From assembly GCF_900108175.1 (NCBI RefSeq), contig NZ_FNVO01000001.1, positions 523,499 to 587,498 on the forward strand: a stretch of 64,000 bases of DNA, in the 5' to 3' direction. Below are positions 26,202 to 34,609 of the stretch, in pieces; position 1 is the stretch's first letter; the number at the start of each line of letters is the position of its first letter. The notes under the pieces were generated by a model that was not told where the DNA came from, searched no databases, and was given only the letters and a program-made list of their open reading frames with translations. A program made the position numbers and the translations under genes. The stretch comes from Thermomonospora echinospora (GTDB lineage Bacteria; Actinomycetota; Actinomycetes; Streptosporangiales; Streptosporangiaceae).

Positions 26202-27434
26202 ATGCTGCCGCTGGAGGGAATCGTCGTGGTCGCGGTCGAGCAGGCCGTGGCCGCTCCCATCTGCACCCGCCACCTCGGCGATCTGGGCGCCCGGGTCGTC
26301 AAGGTGGAGAACCGCCGGGGCGGTGACTTCGCCCGCGACTACGACACGGCGGTGGGCGGCATGGCGGCGCACTTCGTGTGGGCCAACCGCAACAAGGAGT
26401 CGGTCGCCCTGGACCTCAAGCACGAGCGGGGGAGGGCGGTGCTGGCCCGGCTGGTGGAGCGGGCGGATGTGCTGGTGCAGAACCTGGCGCCCGGCGCGGC
26501 GGCCCGGCTTGGGCTGGACGCCGCCGAGCTGCGCGTCCGGCACCCCCGGCTGATCACCGTCGACATCTCCGGCTACGGCCGGGGCGGCCCCTACGCGCGG
26601 GCGCGCGCCTATGACCTGCTCGTGCAGTCCGAGGCCGGGTCCTGCGCCATCACCGGAACGCCCGGCCGCCCTGCCAAGCCGGGCATCCCGATCGCCGACA
26701 TCGGGGCCGGGATGTACGCACTGTCGAGCGTCCTGGCGGCCCTGTTCGTCCGGGAGCGCACCGGCGCGGGGACCGCGATCTCGGTCGGGCTGTTCGACGC
26801 GGTGGCCGAATGGATGGGCTTCGCGCTGAACCAGGCGCGCTACGGCGGCTTCGACGTGGAGCCGAACGGGCTCGGCTCGCCGATGGTCGCCCCGTACGGC
26901 GCCTACGGAACGGCCGACGGGCAGGTCCTCGTCCTGGGCACCACCAACGACCGGGAGTGGCGGCGGCTGGCGCGGCAGGTGCTGGAACGGCCCGACCTGG
27001 CGGAGGACCCGCGGTACGCGAGCAACAGCGACCGCGTGGCGCGCCGCGCCGAGCTCGACGCGGTGATCGGCGCCTGGGCGGCCGGGCTGCCGCTGGAGCG
27101 GTGCCGCAGGGCCGCCGAGGCCGCCGGGCTCGGGCACGCCCGGCTCAACACGCCCACGGAGGTGCTCGGCCACCCCCAGCTCGTCGAACGCGGCAGATGG
27201 CGGCAGGTCGCCTCCCCGGTGGGGCCGGTGGCCTGCCTGCTGCCGCCGCCGGAGTCGGCCGACTGGGACTGGCGGCTGGACCCGGTGCCCGCCCTCGGCG
27301 AGCACACCGAGCCGGTCCTCGCCGAGCTGGGATTCGACGCCGGCGAGCTGACCGCGCTGCGGGCCGAGGGCGTCATCGGGCCGGCGGACGTCCCTCGGCC
27401 CGGCGGAGCGGCACGGCAGGACGGATCGCGATGA
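26202..27434 (+). CDS. CaiB/BaiF (family III) CoA-transferase
   Basis: A 410-residue family III CoA-transferase that moves CoA between carboxylic acids. Typical features are GDLGARVVKVENRRGGD, NRNKESVALDLKHERGRAVL, RHPRLITVDISGYGRGGPYA and the catalytic Asp166 in PIADIGAGMYALSS. The C-terminal end has VLGHPQLVERGRWRQV and GEHTEPVLAELGFD. ATG 26202 is seven bases after GGAG; a GTG at 26196 is less well placed. Activates an acid substrate in the cluster. A second copy of the family is at 36930. Confidence 0.9.
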   Translation: MLPLEGIVVVAVEQAVAAPICTRHLGDLGARVVKVENRRGGDFARDYDTAVGGMAAHFVWANRNKESVALDLKHERGRAVLARLVERADVLVQNLAPGAAARLGLDAAELRVRHPRLITVDISGYGRGGPYARARAYDLLVQSEAGSCAITGTPGRPAKPGIPIADIGAGMYALSSVLAALFVRERTGAGTAISVGLFDAVAEWMGFALNQARYGGFDVEPNGLGSPMVAPYGAYGTADGQVLVLGTTNDREWRRLARQVLERPDLAEDPRYASNSDRVARRAELDAVIGAWAAGLPLERCRRAAEAAGLGHARLNTPTEVLGHPQLVERGRWRQVASPVGPVACLLPPPESADWDWRLDPVPALGEHTEPVLAELGFDAGELTALRAEGVIGPADVPRPGGAARQDGSR

Positions 27435-27563
27435 CCGAGGCGGGCCTCGCGGCGCCGACGCCGCGACCGTCCGGGGCGCGGTGCCGGCGGTCCCTGGCCG
27501 CCGCCCGGAGCCGGTGTTACCTTCGATTGAAGAGACCTCTTTAGTTCCCCCCGGAGGCAGGAC

Positions 27564-28544
27564 ATGGCACGTTTCCCGTTCCCGATCCCGAACGGCTGGT
27601 TCGCCGTCGCGCGCAGCGAGGAACTGGCGGCCGGGCAGGTCAGGCCCGCCCACTACTTCGGACGCGACCTCGCGCTGTTCCGCACGGCCTCCGGGGAGGC
27701 CCGGGTGGTCGACGCCTACTGCCCGCACCTGGGCGCCAGCCTCGCGCACGGCGGTCAGGTCGCCGGAGAGCTGCTGGAGTGCCCGTTCCACGCCTGGCGC
27801 TTCGACGGCGTGTCCGGCCGGTGTGTGGAGGTGCCCTATACCGACGCCGAGCCCTCGCCCAAGGCGAAGGTCCGCTCCTACCCGGTCATCGAGCGGTTCG
27901 GCCTGGTCTTCGCCTGGCACCACCTCGGCGGCGCCGAGCCGTACGTCCCGATGCCGGAGATGGCGGAGTTCGACGACGAGACCTGGGTCGCCCCGGTCTT
28001 CCACGAGTTCCGGATCGCCACCTGCGTCCAGGAGATGGCCGAGAACAACGCCGACTACGTGCACTTCAAGTACGTGCACGGGATGGAGACGGTGCCCGGC
28101 GGCGAGGTCGCCTACGACGGCTTCGTCAAGACCGTCACCGAGCGGCAGGAGTTCAAGAACAAGGAGGGCAAGGTCTACTCGCTGGACTTCGTCCGCAAGT
28201 CCTACGGGCTGGGCCTGGGCGCGCTGCGGCTGAAGGGCGTGATGTCCTTCGTCTCCTCGGTGACCCCGGTGGACGAGGAGAACGTCCACATCCGCTGGAT
28301 GTTCACCTTCCCGAAGTCCATGGAGAGGTTCTCCCCGAGGATGATCAACGAGTTCGTCAAGCAGATCGGCGAGGACGTGCCGATCTGGGAGCACAAGATC
28401 TACGTCGACCGGCCGCTGCTGATCAAGGGCGACGGGCCGATCATCGAGTTCCGGCACTGGGCCAGGCAGTTCTATGGTGAGGGCGTCCCGGACAGCCCCT
28501 GGATCCCCAACCGGGTGAAGCGACTGGAAGGCAGTGGTGTCTGA
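27564..28544 (+). CDS. Rieske [2Fe-2S] non-heme iron oxygenase (KshA-like)
   Basis: A 326-residue terminal oxygenase. Rieske ligands Cys53, His55, Cys73 and His76 (CPHLGASL, CPFHAW) match CxH-x17-CxxH. The mononuclear iron motif is NNADYVHFKYVH: Asn161, Asp164, His167 and His172. The spacing and the short C-terminal domain resemble steroid-directed KshA and cholesterol 7-desaturase enzymes, so a cyclic lipid substrate is plausible but unproven. No ferredoxin reductase gene is in the window, so electrons must come from elsewhere. GGAGG precedes the ATG. Its 3' end overlaps the TetR gene. Confidence 0.88.
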   Translation: MARFPFPIPNGWFAVARSEELAAGQVRPAHYFGRDLALFRTASGEARVVDAYCPHLGASLAHGGQVAGELLECPFHAWRFDGVSGRCVEVPYTDAEPSPKAKVRSYPVIERFGLVFAWHHLGGAEPYVPMPEMAEFDDETWVAPVFHEFRIATCVQEMAENNADYVHFKYVHGMETVPGGEVAYDGFVKTVTERQEFKNKEGKVYSLDFVRKSYGLGLGALRLKGVMSFVSSVTPVDEENVHIRWMFTFPKSMERFSPRMINEFVKQIGEDVPIWEHKIYVDRPLLIKGDGPIIEFRHWARQFYGEGVPDSPWIPNRVKRLEGSGV

Positions 28545-29229
28545 CCGAGCTCCCAGGGCGCGCGGCGCCGAGACCCGCGAGCTGATCCTGGACGCCGCCG
28601 AGCGGCTGATGGCCGAGCGCGGCGTCCACGGGGTGTCGCTCAACGAGATCAACACCGCCGCGGGCCAGCGCAACACCGCGGCCCTGCACTACCACTTCGG
28701 CGGCCGGGACGGGCTGCTGCGCGCGATCCTGCGGCGGCACGGCGGCTGGCTGCGGGCCCGGCACGACGAGTTGTACGCCGAGGTCACCGCCGGCGGCCGG
28801 CGGCCCGATGTGCGGGGCCTGGTCGAGGTGATCGTGCTGCCGGTCGCCGAGTACCTCGGCAGGGGCCCCAGCCAGCGCGCGGCGATCCGGATCTGGACCT
28901 CGATGCTGGCCCAGCCCGCCCTGGCCGTTGAGGACGTGCGCACGCTGGTGGACCCCTCGCTGACCGCCGCGGGCCGGGCGCTGGTAGAGATCATGGCCCG
29001 TGCGATGCCCCGGGAACTGGCCGTGGAGCGGCTGGTGGTGGCGTCGCAGTCGGTCATGCACGTGCTGGCCGACCGGGCGGTTTTGGAGGACGCGCCCGGC
29101 AGCAGGCGGCGTCCGCTGCCGCTGTCCCTGGTGGCGCGCAACCTGGTCGACATGACGGTGGCCGCGCTCACCGCCCCGGTCGGTGCGGCCACCCGGGAGG
29201 AGGCCGGGCAGGTCATCGGCCCGGTGTGA
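28534..29229 (+). CDS. TetR-family regulator
   Basis: A 231-residue repressor-type protein with an N-terminal helix-turn-helix: GAETRELILDAAERLMAERG, VSLNEINTAAGQRNTAALHY then HFGGRDGLLRAIL. The C-terminal ligand-binding region (IRIWTSMLAQPALAVEDVRT) is unassigned. The GTG at 28534 overlaps the last 11 bases of the Rieske oxygenase gene with GGAAGG upstream, so the two are co-translated, and it may sense the oxygenase substrate. Immediately downstream is the AT-rich promoter of the amidohydrolase gene, a candidate target. Confidence 0.88.
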   Translation: MVSDRAPRARGAETRELILDAAERLMAERGVHGVSLNEINTAAGQRNTAALHYHFGGRDGLLRAILRRHGGWLRARHDELYAEVTAGGRRPDVRGLVEVIVLPVAEYLGRGPSQRAAIRIWTSMLAQPALAVEDVRTLVDPSLTAAGRALVEIMARAMPRELAVERLVVASQSVMHVLADRAVLEDAPGSRRRPLPLSLVARNLVDMTVAALTAPVGAATREEAGQVIGPV

Positions 29230-29276
29230 GGCACGACGCCGGGCGCGGCTCGAAAAGAGCGCCTTCCGCGAGTATT

Positions 29277-29293
29277 CTGTATAAATAATTCAG
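29277..29293. promoter_or_regulatory. Imperfect inverted repeat upstream of amidohydrolase
   Basis: The 17-base element CTGTATAAATAATTCAG, with CTG/CAG ends and AT-rich centre, lies within an AT-rich island (29272-29300) and ends 16 bases before the amidohydrolase ATG. Same length and symmetry as the element at 20113-20129. Likely promoter plus operator. Confidence 0.5.
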
Positions 29294-29309
29294 TATATAG
29301 AGGTGGATC

Positions 29310-30545
29310 ATGACCGAACAGACGGCCCGCCCGGACCTGCTGGGCGAGCGGCTGGCGAGGATCCCGCAGCTGATCGACGTGGACGCGCACGTGGTCGAGC
29401 CCCCGGACCTGTGGAGCGGCCGGCTGCCGGCGCGGTACCGCGACGCCGGCCCGCACATCGAGTACGCCCCGGCCGGCGAGGTGCGGCTGGTGGACGGCAA
29501 GTACGTCGAGACCCCCGGCACCGAGGGGCCCGACGTCGCCTGGTGGGTCTACGAGGACACCCGCAACCAGATCAAGCGCTACATCGCGGCGGCCGGCGTG
29601 CCCGCCGGCGAGGTCACCAACGAGGGAATCACCTACGACGACATGCGGCCCGGCTGCTGGATCCCGGCCGAGCGGCTGGCCGACATGGACGTCAACGGCG
29701 TCCAGGCCCAGATGTGCTTTCCCAACTACCCCCGCTTCTGCGGCCAGATCTTCCTGTGGGGCAAGGACCGCGAGCTGGCCGAGCTGTGCGTGCGGGCCTA
29801 CAACGACTGGATGGTCGAGGAGTGGTGCGGCTTTGGCGGGGGCCGGCTGATCCCGCTGTGCATCGTGCCGCTGTGGGACGTGGAGCTGGCCGTCGCCGAG
29901 GTACGCCGCAACGCCGCGCGCGGCGTGCGGGCGGTGGCCTTCAGTGAACTGCCCGCCTACCTGGGGCTGCCCAGCCTGCACTCCCGCTACTGGGACCCGT
30001 TCTTCGCCGCCTGCGAGGAGACCGGCACGGTCGTGTCGATGCACATCGGCTCCGGCACCAGGACCCCGCAGACCTCGGCGGACGCGCCCGGCGCGGTGGG
30101 CGCGACCATCATCTTCGGCAACAGCGTCGCCAGCATGACCGACTTCCTGTTCTCCGGGGTGCCGCACCGCTTCCCCGGCCTGAAGCTGCTGTACGCCGAG
30201 GCGCAGATCGGCTGGATCCCGTACCTGCTGGAGCGCGTCGACGATGTGTGGGAGACGCACCGGGGCTGGGCGCACAGCCAGGACAACTGTCCCGAGCCGC
30301 CCTCGACCTACTACTACCGGCAGATCACCAGCTGCTTCTTCAAGGACGCCGTCGGCGTGGAGCTGCTGGAGAAGGTCGGCGTGGACAACGCGACCTTCGA
30401 GACCGACTACCCCCACCAGGACGGCACCTGGCCCCGTTCCCGCGAGGCGGCCGCGATGCAGTTCGGCCATCTCGACCAGGGCTTGATCAACAAGATCGCC
30501 CGGGGGAACGCGATCCGGCTGCTCGGCCTGGACCTGCCCGAGTGA
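29310..30545 (+). CDS. Amidohydrolase_2 family metal-dependent enzyme
   Basis: A 411-residue TIM-barrel enzyme of the amidohydrolase-related decarboxylase/hydrolase group. The N-terminal metal site is IDVDAHVVEPPDLW (Asp-x-His), the mid metal His is in VVSMHIGSGT, and the C-terminal acid is in TFETDYPHQDGTWP. Members decarboxylate aromatic acids (gamma-resorcylate, ACMS) or hydrolyse ring amides/lactones. AGAGGTGG precedes the ATG. A paralog is at 31507 on the other strand. Its role could be ring cleavage or decarboxylation (inference). Confidence 0.87.
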   Translation: MTEQTARPDLLGERLARIPQLIDVDAHVVEPPDLWSGRLPARYRDAGPHIEYAPAGEVRLVDGKYVETPGTEGPDVAWWVYEDTRNQIKRYIAAAGVPAGEVTNEGITYDDMRPGCWIPAERLADMDVNGVQAQMCFPNYPRFCGQIFLWGKDRELAELCVRAYNDWMVEEWCGFGGGRLIPLCIVPLWDVELAVAEVRRNAARGVRAVAFSELPAYLGLPSLHSRYWDPFFAACEETGTVVSMHIGSGTRTPQTSADAPGAVGATIIFGNSVASMTDFLFSGVPHRFPGLKLLYAEAQIGWIPYLLERVDDVWETHRGWAHSQDNCPEPPSTYYYRQITSCFFKDAVGVELLEKVGVDNATFETDYPHQDGTWPRSREAAAMQFGHLDQGLINKIARGNAIRLLGLDLPE

Positions 30546-30554
30546 GGACGGGAG

Positions 30555-30593
30555 CGTCCGGCCCGGGGCGCGCCCGCGCCGCCGGGCCGGACG
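30555..30593 (+). terminator. Hairpin terminator after amidohydrolase
   Basis: Perfect 12-bp arms CGTCCGGCCCGG (30555-30566) and CCGGGCCGGACG (30582-30593) with a 15-base loop, ten bases after the stop codon. No T tract, as often in actinomycetes. Confidence 0.75.
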
Positions 30594-30628
30594 CCGGGTG
30601 CCGCATGACCCCTGACGTGGACCGCGGC

Positions 30629-30658
30629 ACTGATAGTTTTGATAACTGATAGTTTTGA
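30629..30658. promoter_or_regulatory. Direct-repeat operator of GntR gene
   Basis: ACTGATAGTTTTGA occurs twice (30629-30642 and 30645-30658), 16 bases apart, in an AT-rich patch 40 bases upstream of the GntR start. Strong candidate for autoregulatory binding and promoter. Confidence 0.6.
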
Positions 30659-30698
30659 CGCCAGTCGGGCGGCGTGAGGCCGTCCACCGGATCTAGGG

Positions 30699-31460
30699 GT
30701 GAGGACGATCCCGCGCAGACAGGAACCCGCCCTGCGGGGGGCATCGTCGGAGGGCGGGGCCGATCTGCTGCCCAGCCAGAACCTGTCCCGGATGAGCAGC
30801 GGCGAGCAGGTCCGGCTCTACGTGCGCCGGCTGATCTTCGACGGCGTGCTGCGCCAGGGCCAGCGGGTGCCGCAGGACGCGATCGCGCAGACCCTCGGGG
30901 TGTCGCGCATCCCCGTCCGCGAGGCGCTGATCGCGCTGGAGCGCGAGGGCTGGATGACGATCGTCCCGCACCGGGGCGTGTTCGTGAACGCCCTGGACGA
31001 GTCCTCGGTGCACGACCACTACGAGCTGTACGGGCTGTTCTACGGGTTCGCCGTCCGCCGGGCGGTCGAGCGCCGCGGCCCCGAGCTGGCCGAGCGGCTG
31101 GCTCCCATCGCCAAGCAGATCGCCGACACCAAGGACGTCGAGCGGCTGCACGAGCTGACCATGCAGTTCCACAAGCTGGTCGTGGAGTCGGCGCAGTCGC
31201 CGCGGCTGCGCAGCATGCTGCGGCAGATGACCGGCATCGTCCCCGGCAACTTCTTCGACCTGGTGCCCGGCGCCGACGCCGTCGAGCGGCGCGGCACGGC
31301 CGCCATCGTGCGGGCGATCCGCAAGGGCGACGCCGCCCAGGCCGAGGAGGAGTACGCCAAGATGCTCCGCAAGCAGGGGGACCTGGTCGCCGCCCTGTTC
31401 CGCAAGCGCGGCATGTTCGAACAGGAGCAGCAGCCGGAGCAGGAGCCGGTCTCCCGGTGA
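30699..31460 (+). CDS. GntR-family regulator (FadR subfamily), paralog 2
   Basis: A 253-residue regulator, paralogous to the one at 24516-25232. Winged helix VRLYVRRLIFDGVLRQGQRV with recognition helix LGVSRIPVREALIALEREGW, then an FCD domain (VHDHYELYGLFYGFAVRRAV, LTMQFHKLVVESAQS, GIVPGNFFDLVPG). The first 30 residues are less conserved. The GTG at 30699 is the only start before the conserved SSGEQ segment other than ATG 30792. Convergent with the second amidohydrolase gene. Probably senses an acyl-CoA or acid intermediate. Confidence 0.87.
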   Translation: MRTIPRRQEPALRGASSEGGADLLPSQNLSRMSSGEQVRLYVRRLIFDGVLRQGQRVPQDAIAQTLGVSRIPVREALIALEREGWMTIVPHRGVFVNALDESSVHDHYELYGLFYGFAVRRAVERRGPELAERLAPIAKQIADTKDVERLHELTMQFHKLVVESAQSPRLRSMLRQMTGIVPGNFFDLVPGADAVERRGTAAIVRAIRKGDAAQAEEEYAKMLRKQGDLVAALFRKRGMFEQEQQPEQEPVSR

Positions 31461-31468
31461 GCCGGCCG

Positions 31469-31498
31469 GCGTTCCCCCCGGACCGCCGGGGGGAACGC
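31469..31498. terminator. Perfect bidirectional hairpin terminator
   Basis: GCGTTCCCCCCGG (31469-31481), loop ACCG, CCGGGGGGAACGC (31486-31498). The 13-bp stem lies between the convergent GntR and amidohydrolase genes and can serve both. Confidence 0.82.
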
Positions 31499-31506
31499 GC
31501 GGCGGG

Positions 31507-32790
31507 TCAGGCGGTGGCCTGTTCGGCCAGCTTGCCCATCTCGATGCCGACCTGCTTTTGGAAGCGGCCCTTGTCGTAGGAGCGGATGCTCACGTCGTGG
31601 CCGGCGACCTCGGCGCGCAGGGCGGCGACGGTGCCGTTGTCCTTGGTGCGGCCGCCCACGAAGGGGTCGAAGGAGTACCAGCGCATCGCGTTCTGGTAGG
31701 TGATCTTGTTGAGGTCGTCGTCGGGCACGTCCGCGGCGACCTCGGCCAGTTCCTCGGGCGCGTTCGGCCAGGACGAGTCCGAGTGCGGGTAGTCGCACTC
31801 CCAGGCGATGTTGTCGATCCCGATCAGGTTCCGCAGCTGGACGCCGACGGGGTCGGAGATGAAGCAGGTCAGGAAGTGCTCGCGGAACACTTCGCTGGGC
31901 AGCTTGCCGCCGAAGTCCTGGCCGGTCCACAGGTGGTGCATGTCGTAGGTGCGGTCGAGGCGGTCCAGGAAGTAGGGGATCCAGCCGGTGCCGCCTTCGG
32001 ACAGGGCGAACTTGATGTTCGGGAACTTCTTGATCACCCGGGACCACAGCAGGTCGGCGGCGGCCTGACAGACGTTCATCGGCTGCAGGGTGATCATCAC
32101 GTCGATGGGGGCGTCCGGCGCGGTCACCGACAGCTGCCCGGAGGAGCCGAGGTGGATGGAGACCACCACGTCCTCGTCGCAGACCGCCCGCCACAGCGGG
32201 TCCCAGTACTCGTTGTGGAAGCTGGGGTAGCCCAGCGTCGCGGGGTTCTCGGTGAAGGTGATCGAGTGGCAGCCTTTGGCGGCCACCCGGCGGACCTCTT
32301 CGGCGCACAGTTCGGCGTCCCACAGCACCGGCAGCGCCATCGGGATGATCCGGCCCGGGTAGGTGCCGGCCCACTCGTCGATGTGCCAGTCGTTGTAGGC
32401 CCGCACCACCGCCAGCGCCAGGTCCTTGTCCTCGGTGGCGGCGAAGACCCGCCCGCTGAAGCCGGGGAAGGAGGGGAAGTTCATCGACGCCAGGATCCCG
32501 CCGGCGCTCATGTCCTTGATGCGCTCGTGGATGTCGTAGGTGCCGGGGCGGATCTCGTCGAAGGCGGTCGGCTCGATGCCGTACTCCTCCTTGGGGCGGC
32601 CGGCCACGGCGTTCAGCCCGATGTTGGGGATGGTCTTGCCGTTGAAGGTCCACACGTCCGAGCCGTCCTTGGTGGTGCGGACCCGCGGGGCCTGGTCGCG
32701 GTACCGCTCGGGGATGTGGGCCTCGAACATGCCCGGCGGCTCCACGACATGGTCATCGACGCTGATCATGATGAGCTCTTCGGCGTTCAT
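31507..32790 (-). CDS. Amidohydrolase_2 family enzyme, paralog 2
   Basis: A 427-residue amidohydrolase related to the one at 29310. Metal-site motif ISVDDHVVEPPGMF near the N-terminus (Asp-Asp-His), central VVSIHLGSSG, and C-terminal WECDYPHSDSSWPN. It also shares the SFPGFSG/YPRFCG region and AYNDWHIDEWAG segment with its paralog, showing common ancestry rather than only a common fold. GAGGAGC precedes the ATG. Its own promoter lies between it and the acyl-CoA synthetase gene, where the two diverge. Confidence 0.87.
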   Translation of the reverse strand: MNAEELIMISVDDHVVEPPGMFEAHIPERYRDQAPRVRTTKDGSDVWTFNGKTIPNIGLNAVAGRPKEEYGIEPTAFDEIRPGTYDIHERIKDMSAGGILASMNFPSFPGFSGRVFAATEDKDLALAVVRAYNDWHIDEWAGTYPGRIIPMALPVLWDAELCAEEVRRVAAKGCHSITFTENPATLGYPSFHNEYWDPLWRAVCDEDVVVSIHLGSSGQLSVTAPDAPIDVMITLQPMNVCQAAADLLWSRVIKKFPNIKFALSEGGTGWIPYFLDRLDRTYDMHHLWTGQDFGGKLPSEVFREHFLTCFISDPVGVQLRNLIGIDNIAWECDYPHSDSSWPNAPEELAEVAADVPDDDLNKITYQNAMRWYSFDPFVGGRTKDNGTVAALRAEVAGHDVSIRSYDKGRFQKQVGIEMGKLAEQATA

Positions 32791-32908
32791 GCTGCTCCTC
32801 GGGGTGGGCCGCGAGGCCGGGGGCGCACCGCCGGCTTCCTGAACGGTGATTTCAATGAAGTGAACATCAGTTCAAAACCTCGCGCAAGACCCTCGTCGGA
32901 CTGGAGAT

Positions 32909-32933
32909 AAATTAGATAATGTATGCATGATTC
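32909..32933. promoter_or_regulatory. AT-rich regulatory element shared with 38174-38198
   Basis: Twenty-five bases starting AAATTAGATAATGTATGCA match 19 of 25 positions with 38174-38198 (common pattern ATTAGAT, then TATGCA, then ATTC). It lies 42 bases upstream of the synthetase start and in the divergent region to the amidohydrolase. Confidence 0.55.
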
Positions 32934-32974
32934 GGGACGCCCGCCCGGGTGCCGGAAGCGGAGGACAGCACACG

Positions 32975-34609
32975 ATGCCTGACTGGGTGGACGAGGAGCA
33001 GCACACCCTGCTCGACCTACTGGAGCGCCGCCTCGCCCGGGACCCGGACGGGCCCTTCCTGGACTGCTGCGGCACCCCCTACACCGCCGCCGAGCTGGAC
33101 CGCGAGTCCAACCGGGTGGCGAACGCGCTGGCGGACCTGGGCGTCGGCCACGGCTCGACGGTGGCCACCATCCTGGACAACGGCGCCGCCGCGGTGCTCA
33201 GCTGGTTCGCGATCCACAAGCTGGGTGCCATCTCGGTGCCGGTGAACACGGCGCTGAAGGGCCCGCTGCTGCGCCACCAGCTCACCGACGCCGACACCGC
33301 GGTGGTGATCGTCCAGGACGACCTGGCCGAGCGTCCGCTGGAGATCCTGGACTCCATCGACTCGGTACGGCACCTGGTGGTCGTGGGCGACCACGGCCCG
33401 GTCGGACGCGCCGGCACCAGGGCGAAGATCCACGCCTGGGCCGACCTGACCGGCGCCGACGACCGCCGCCCGGACGTGCTGGTACGCCCCGCCGACCTGG
33501 GCACGATCGTCTACACCGGCGGCACGACGGGCCCCTCCAAGGGTTGCGCGCTCAGCCACAACTACCACCTGTCGATCGCCCGGCAGATCATCTCCTCGTG
33601 GGGCCGTACGCCCGAGGACGTGGTGTGGAGCCCGCTGCCGCTGTTCCACTTCAACGCCATCTCCTGCATGCTGACCGGCACGCTGATCAGCGGCGGTCGG
33701 GCCGCGCTGTCGCGGCGGTTCTCGGTGTCGGGATTCTGGCCGGAGATCAACCGGACCGGCGCCACCATCGCCTCGCTGCTCGGCTCGCTGGCGGTGCTGG
33801 TGGCCAAGGCCGACGACCACCCGCAGGCCAAGGGCTCCGGGCGTTCGGAGGCCAACACCACGCTGCGGCTGCTCACCGGAGCGCCGCTACCGCCGGAGAT
33901 CGACCAGATCTACCGCGAGCGGTTCGGCCTCACCACCTTCAGCAACGCCTACGGCACCACCGAGGCGTCGCTGATCTCCTGGCTGCCGCCTGGCCTGCCC
34001 GGCAAGCCCGGATCGGCGGGCATCGTCAACTCCGAGGCGTTCATCGTGAAGATCTTCGACGACGACGACCGGGAGCTGCCGGCCGGCGCCGAGGGCGAGA
34101 TCGTCTGCCGTCCCCGCAAGCCGCACGTGATGTACGAGGGCTACTGGCGGCGGCCGGAGGCCACCGTCGGCGCCTGGCGCAACCTGTGGTTCCACACCGG
34201 CGACATCGGCCGCATCGACTCCGACGGCTACCTGTTCTTCGTCGACCGCAAGGCCGACTACATGCGGCGGCGCGGCGAGAACATCTCCAGCTGGGAGCTG
34301 GAGAAGGTCTTCCACGAACACCCCGACGTCAGGGACGTGTGCGTGCACGCCGTGGCCAGCGAGGTCGGCGAGGACGACGTCAAGGCCACCGTCGTCCTCA
34401 GGGAGGGCGCTTCCCTCAGCGAGGAGACGCTGTGCCGCTGGGCGATCGAGCAGCTGCCCTACTACGCGGTGCCCCGCTACTTCGAGTTCCGCGACGAGCT
34501 GCCGCTGAGCCGGACCGGCCGCGCCACCAAGCACCTGCTCAAGGACGCGGGGATCACCCCCGCGACCTGGGACCGCGAGGCCGCCGGCGTGACCTTCGAG
34601 CGCCGCTGA
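32975..34609 (+). CDS. Acyl-CoA synthetase (AMP-binding)
   Basis: A 544-residue ANL-superfamily ligase making acyl-CoA from acid, ATP and CoA. The P-loop is IVYTGGTTGPSKGCALSH, the A5 region NAYGTTEASLISW, A7 LWFHTGDIGRIDSDGYLFFV, and the A8 hinge DRKADYMRRRGENISSWELE; the A10 Lys is in GRATKHLLKD. GGAGG precedes ATG 32975; an upstream ATG at 32927 would start inside the AT-rich regulatory element. The enoyl-CoA hydratase gene follows with a TGATG overlap. Likely activates the cluster's carboxylic acid. Confidence 0.9.
   Translation: MPDWVDEEQHTLLDLLERRLARDPDGPFLDCCGTPYTAAELDRESNRVANALADLGVGHGSTVATILDNGAAAVLSWFAIHKLGAISVPVNTALKGPLLRHQLTDADTAVVIVQDDLAERPLEILDSIDSVRHLVVVGDHGPVGRAGTRAKIHAWADLTGADDRRPDVLVRPADLGTIVYTGGTTGPSKGCALSHNYHLSIARQIISSWGRTPEDVVWSPLPLFHFNAISCMLTGTLISGGRAALSRRFSVSGFWPEINRTGATIASLLGSLAVLVAKADDHPQAKGSGRSEANTTLRLLTGAPLPPEIDQIYRERFGLTTFSNAYGTTEASLISWLPPGLPGKPGSAGIVNSEAFIVKIFDDDDRELPAGAEGEIVCRPRKPHVMYEGYWRRPEATVGAWRNLWFHTGDIGRIDSDGYLFFVDRKADYMRRRGENISSWELEKVFHEHPDVRDVCVHAVASEVGEDDVKATVVLREGASLSEETLCRWAIEQLPYYAVPRYFEFRDELPLSRTGRATKHLLKDAGITPATWDREAAGVTFERR

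Noticed and set aside
26175-28676. 833-codon minus-strand frame across CoA-transferase and Rieske genes
   Set aside because: The plus strand encodes two enzymes with intact catalytic residues; the opposite frame has no protein-like features.
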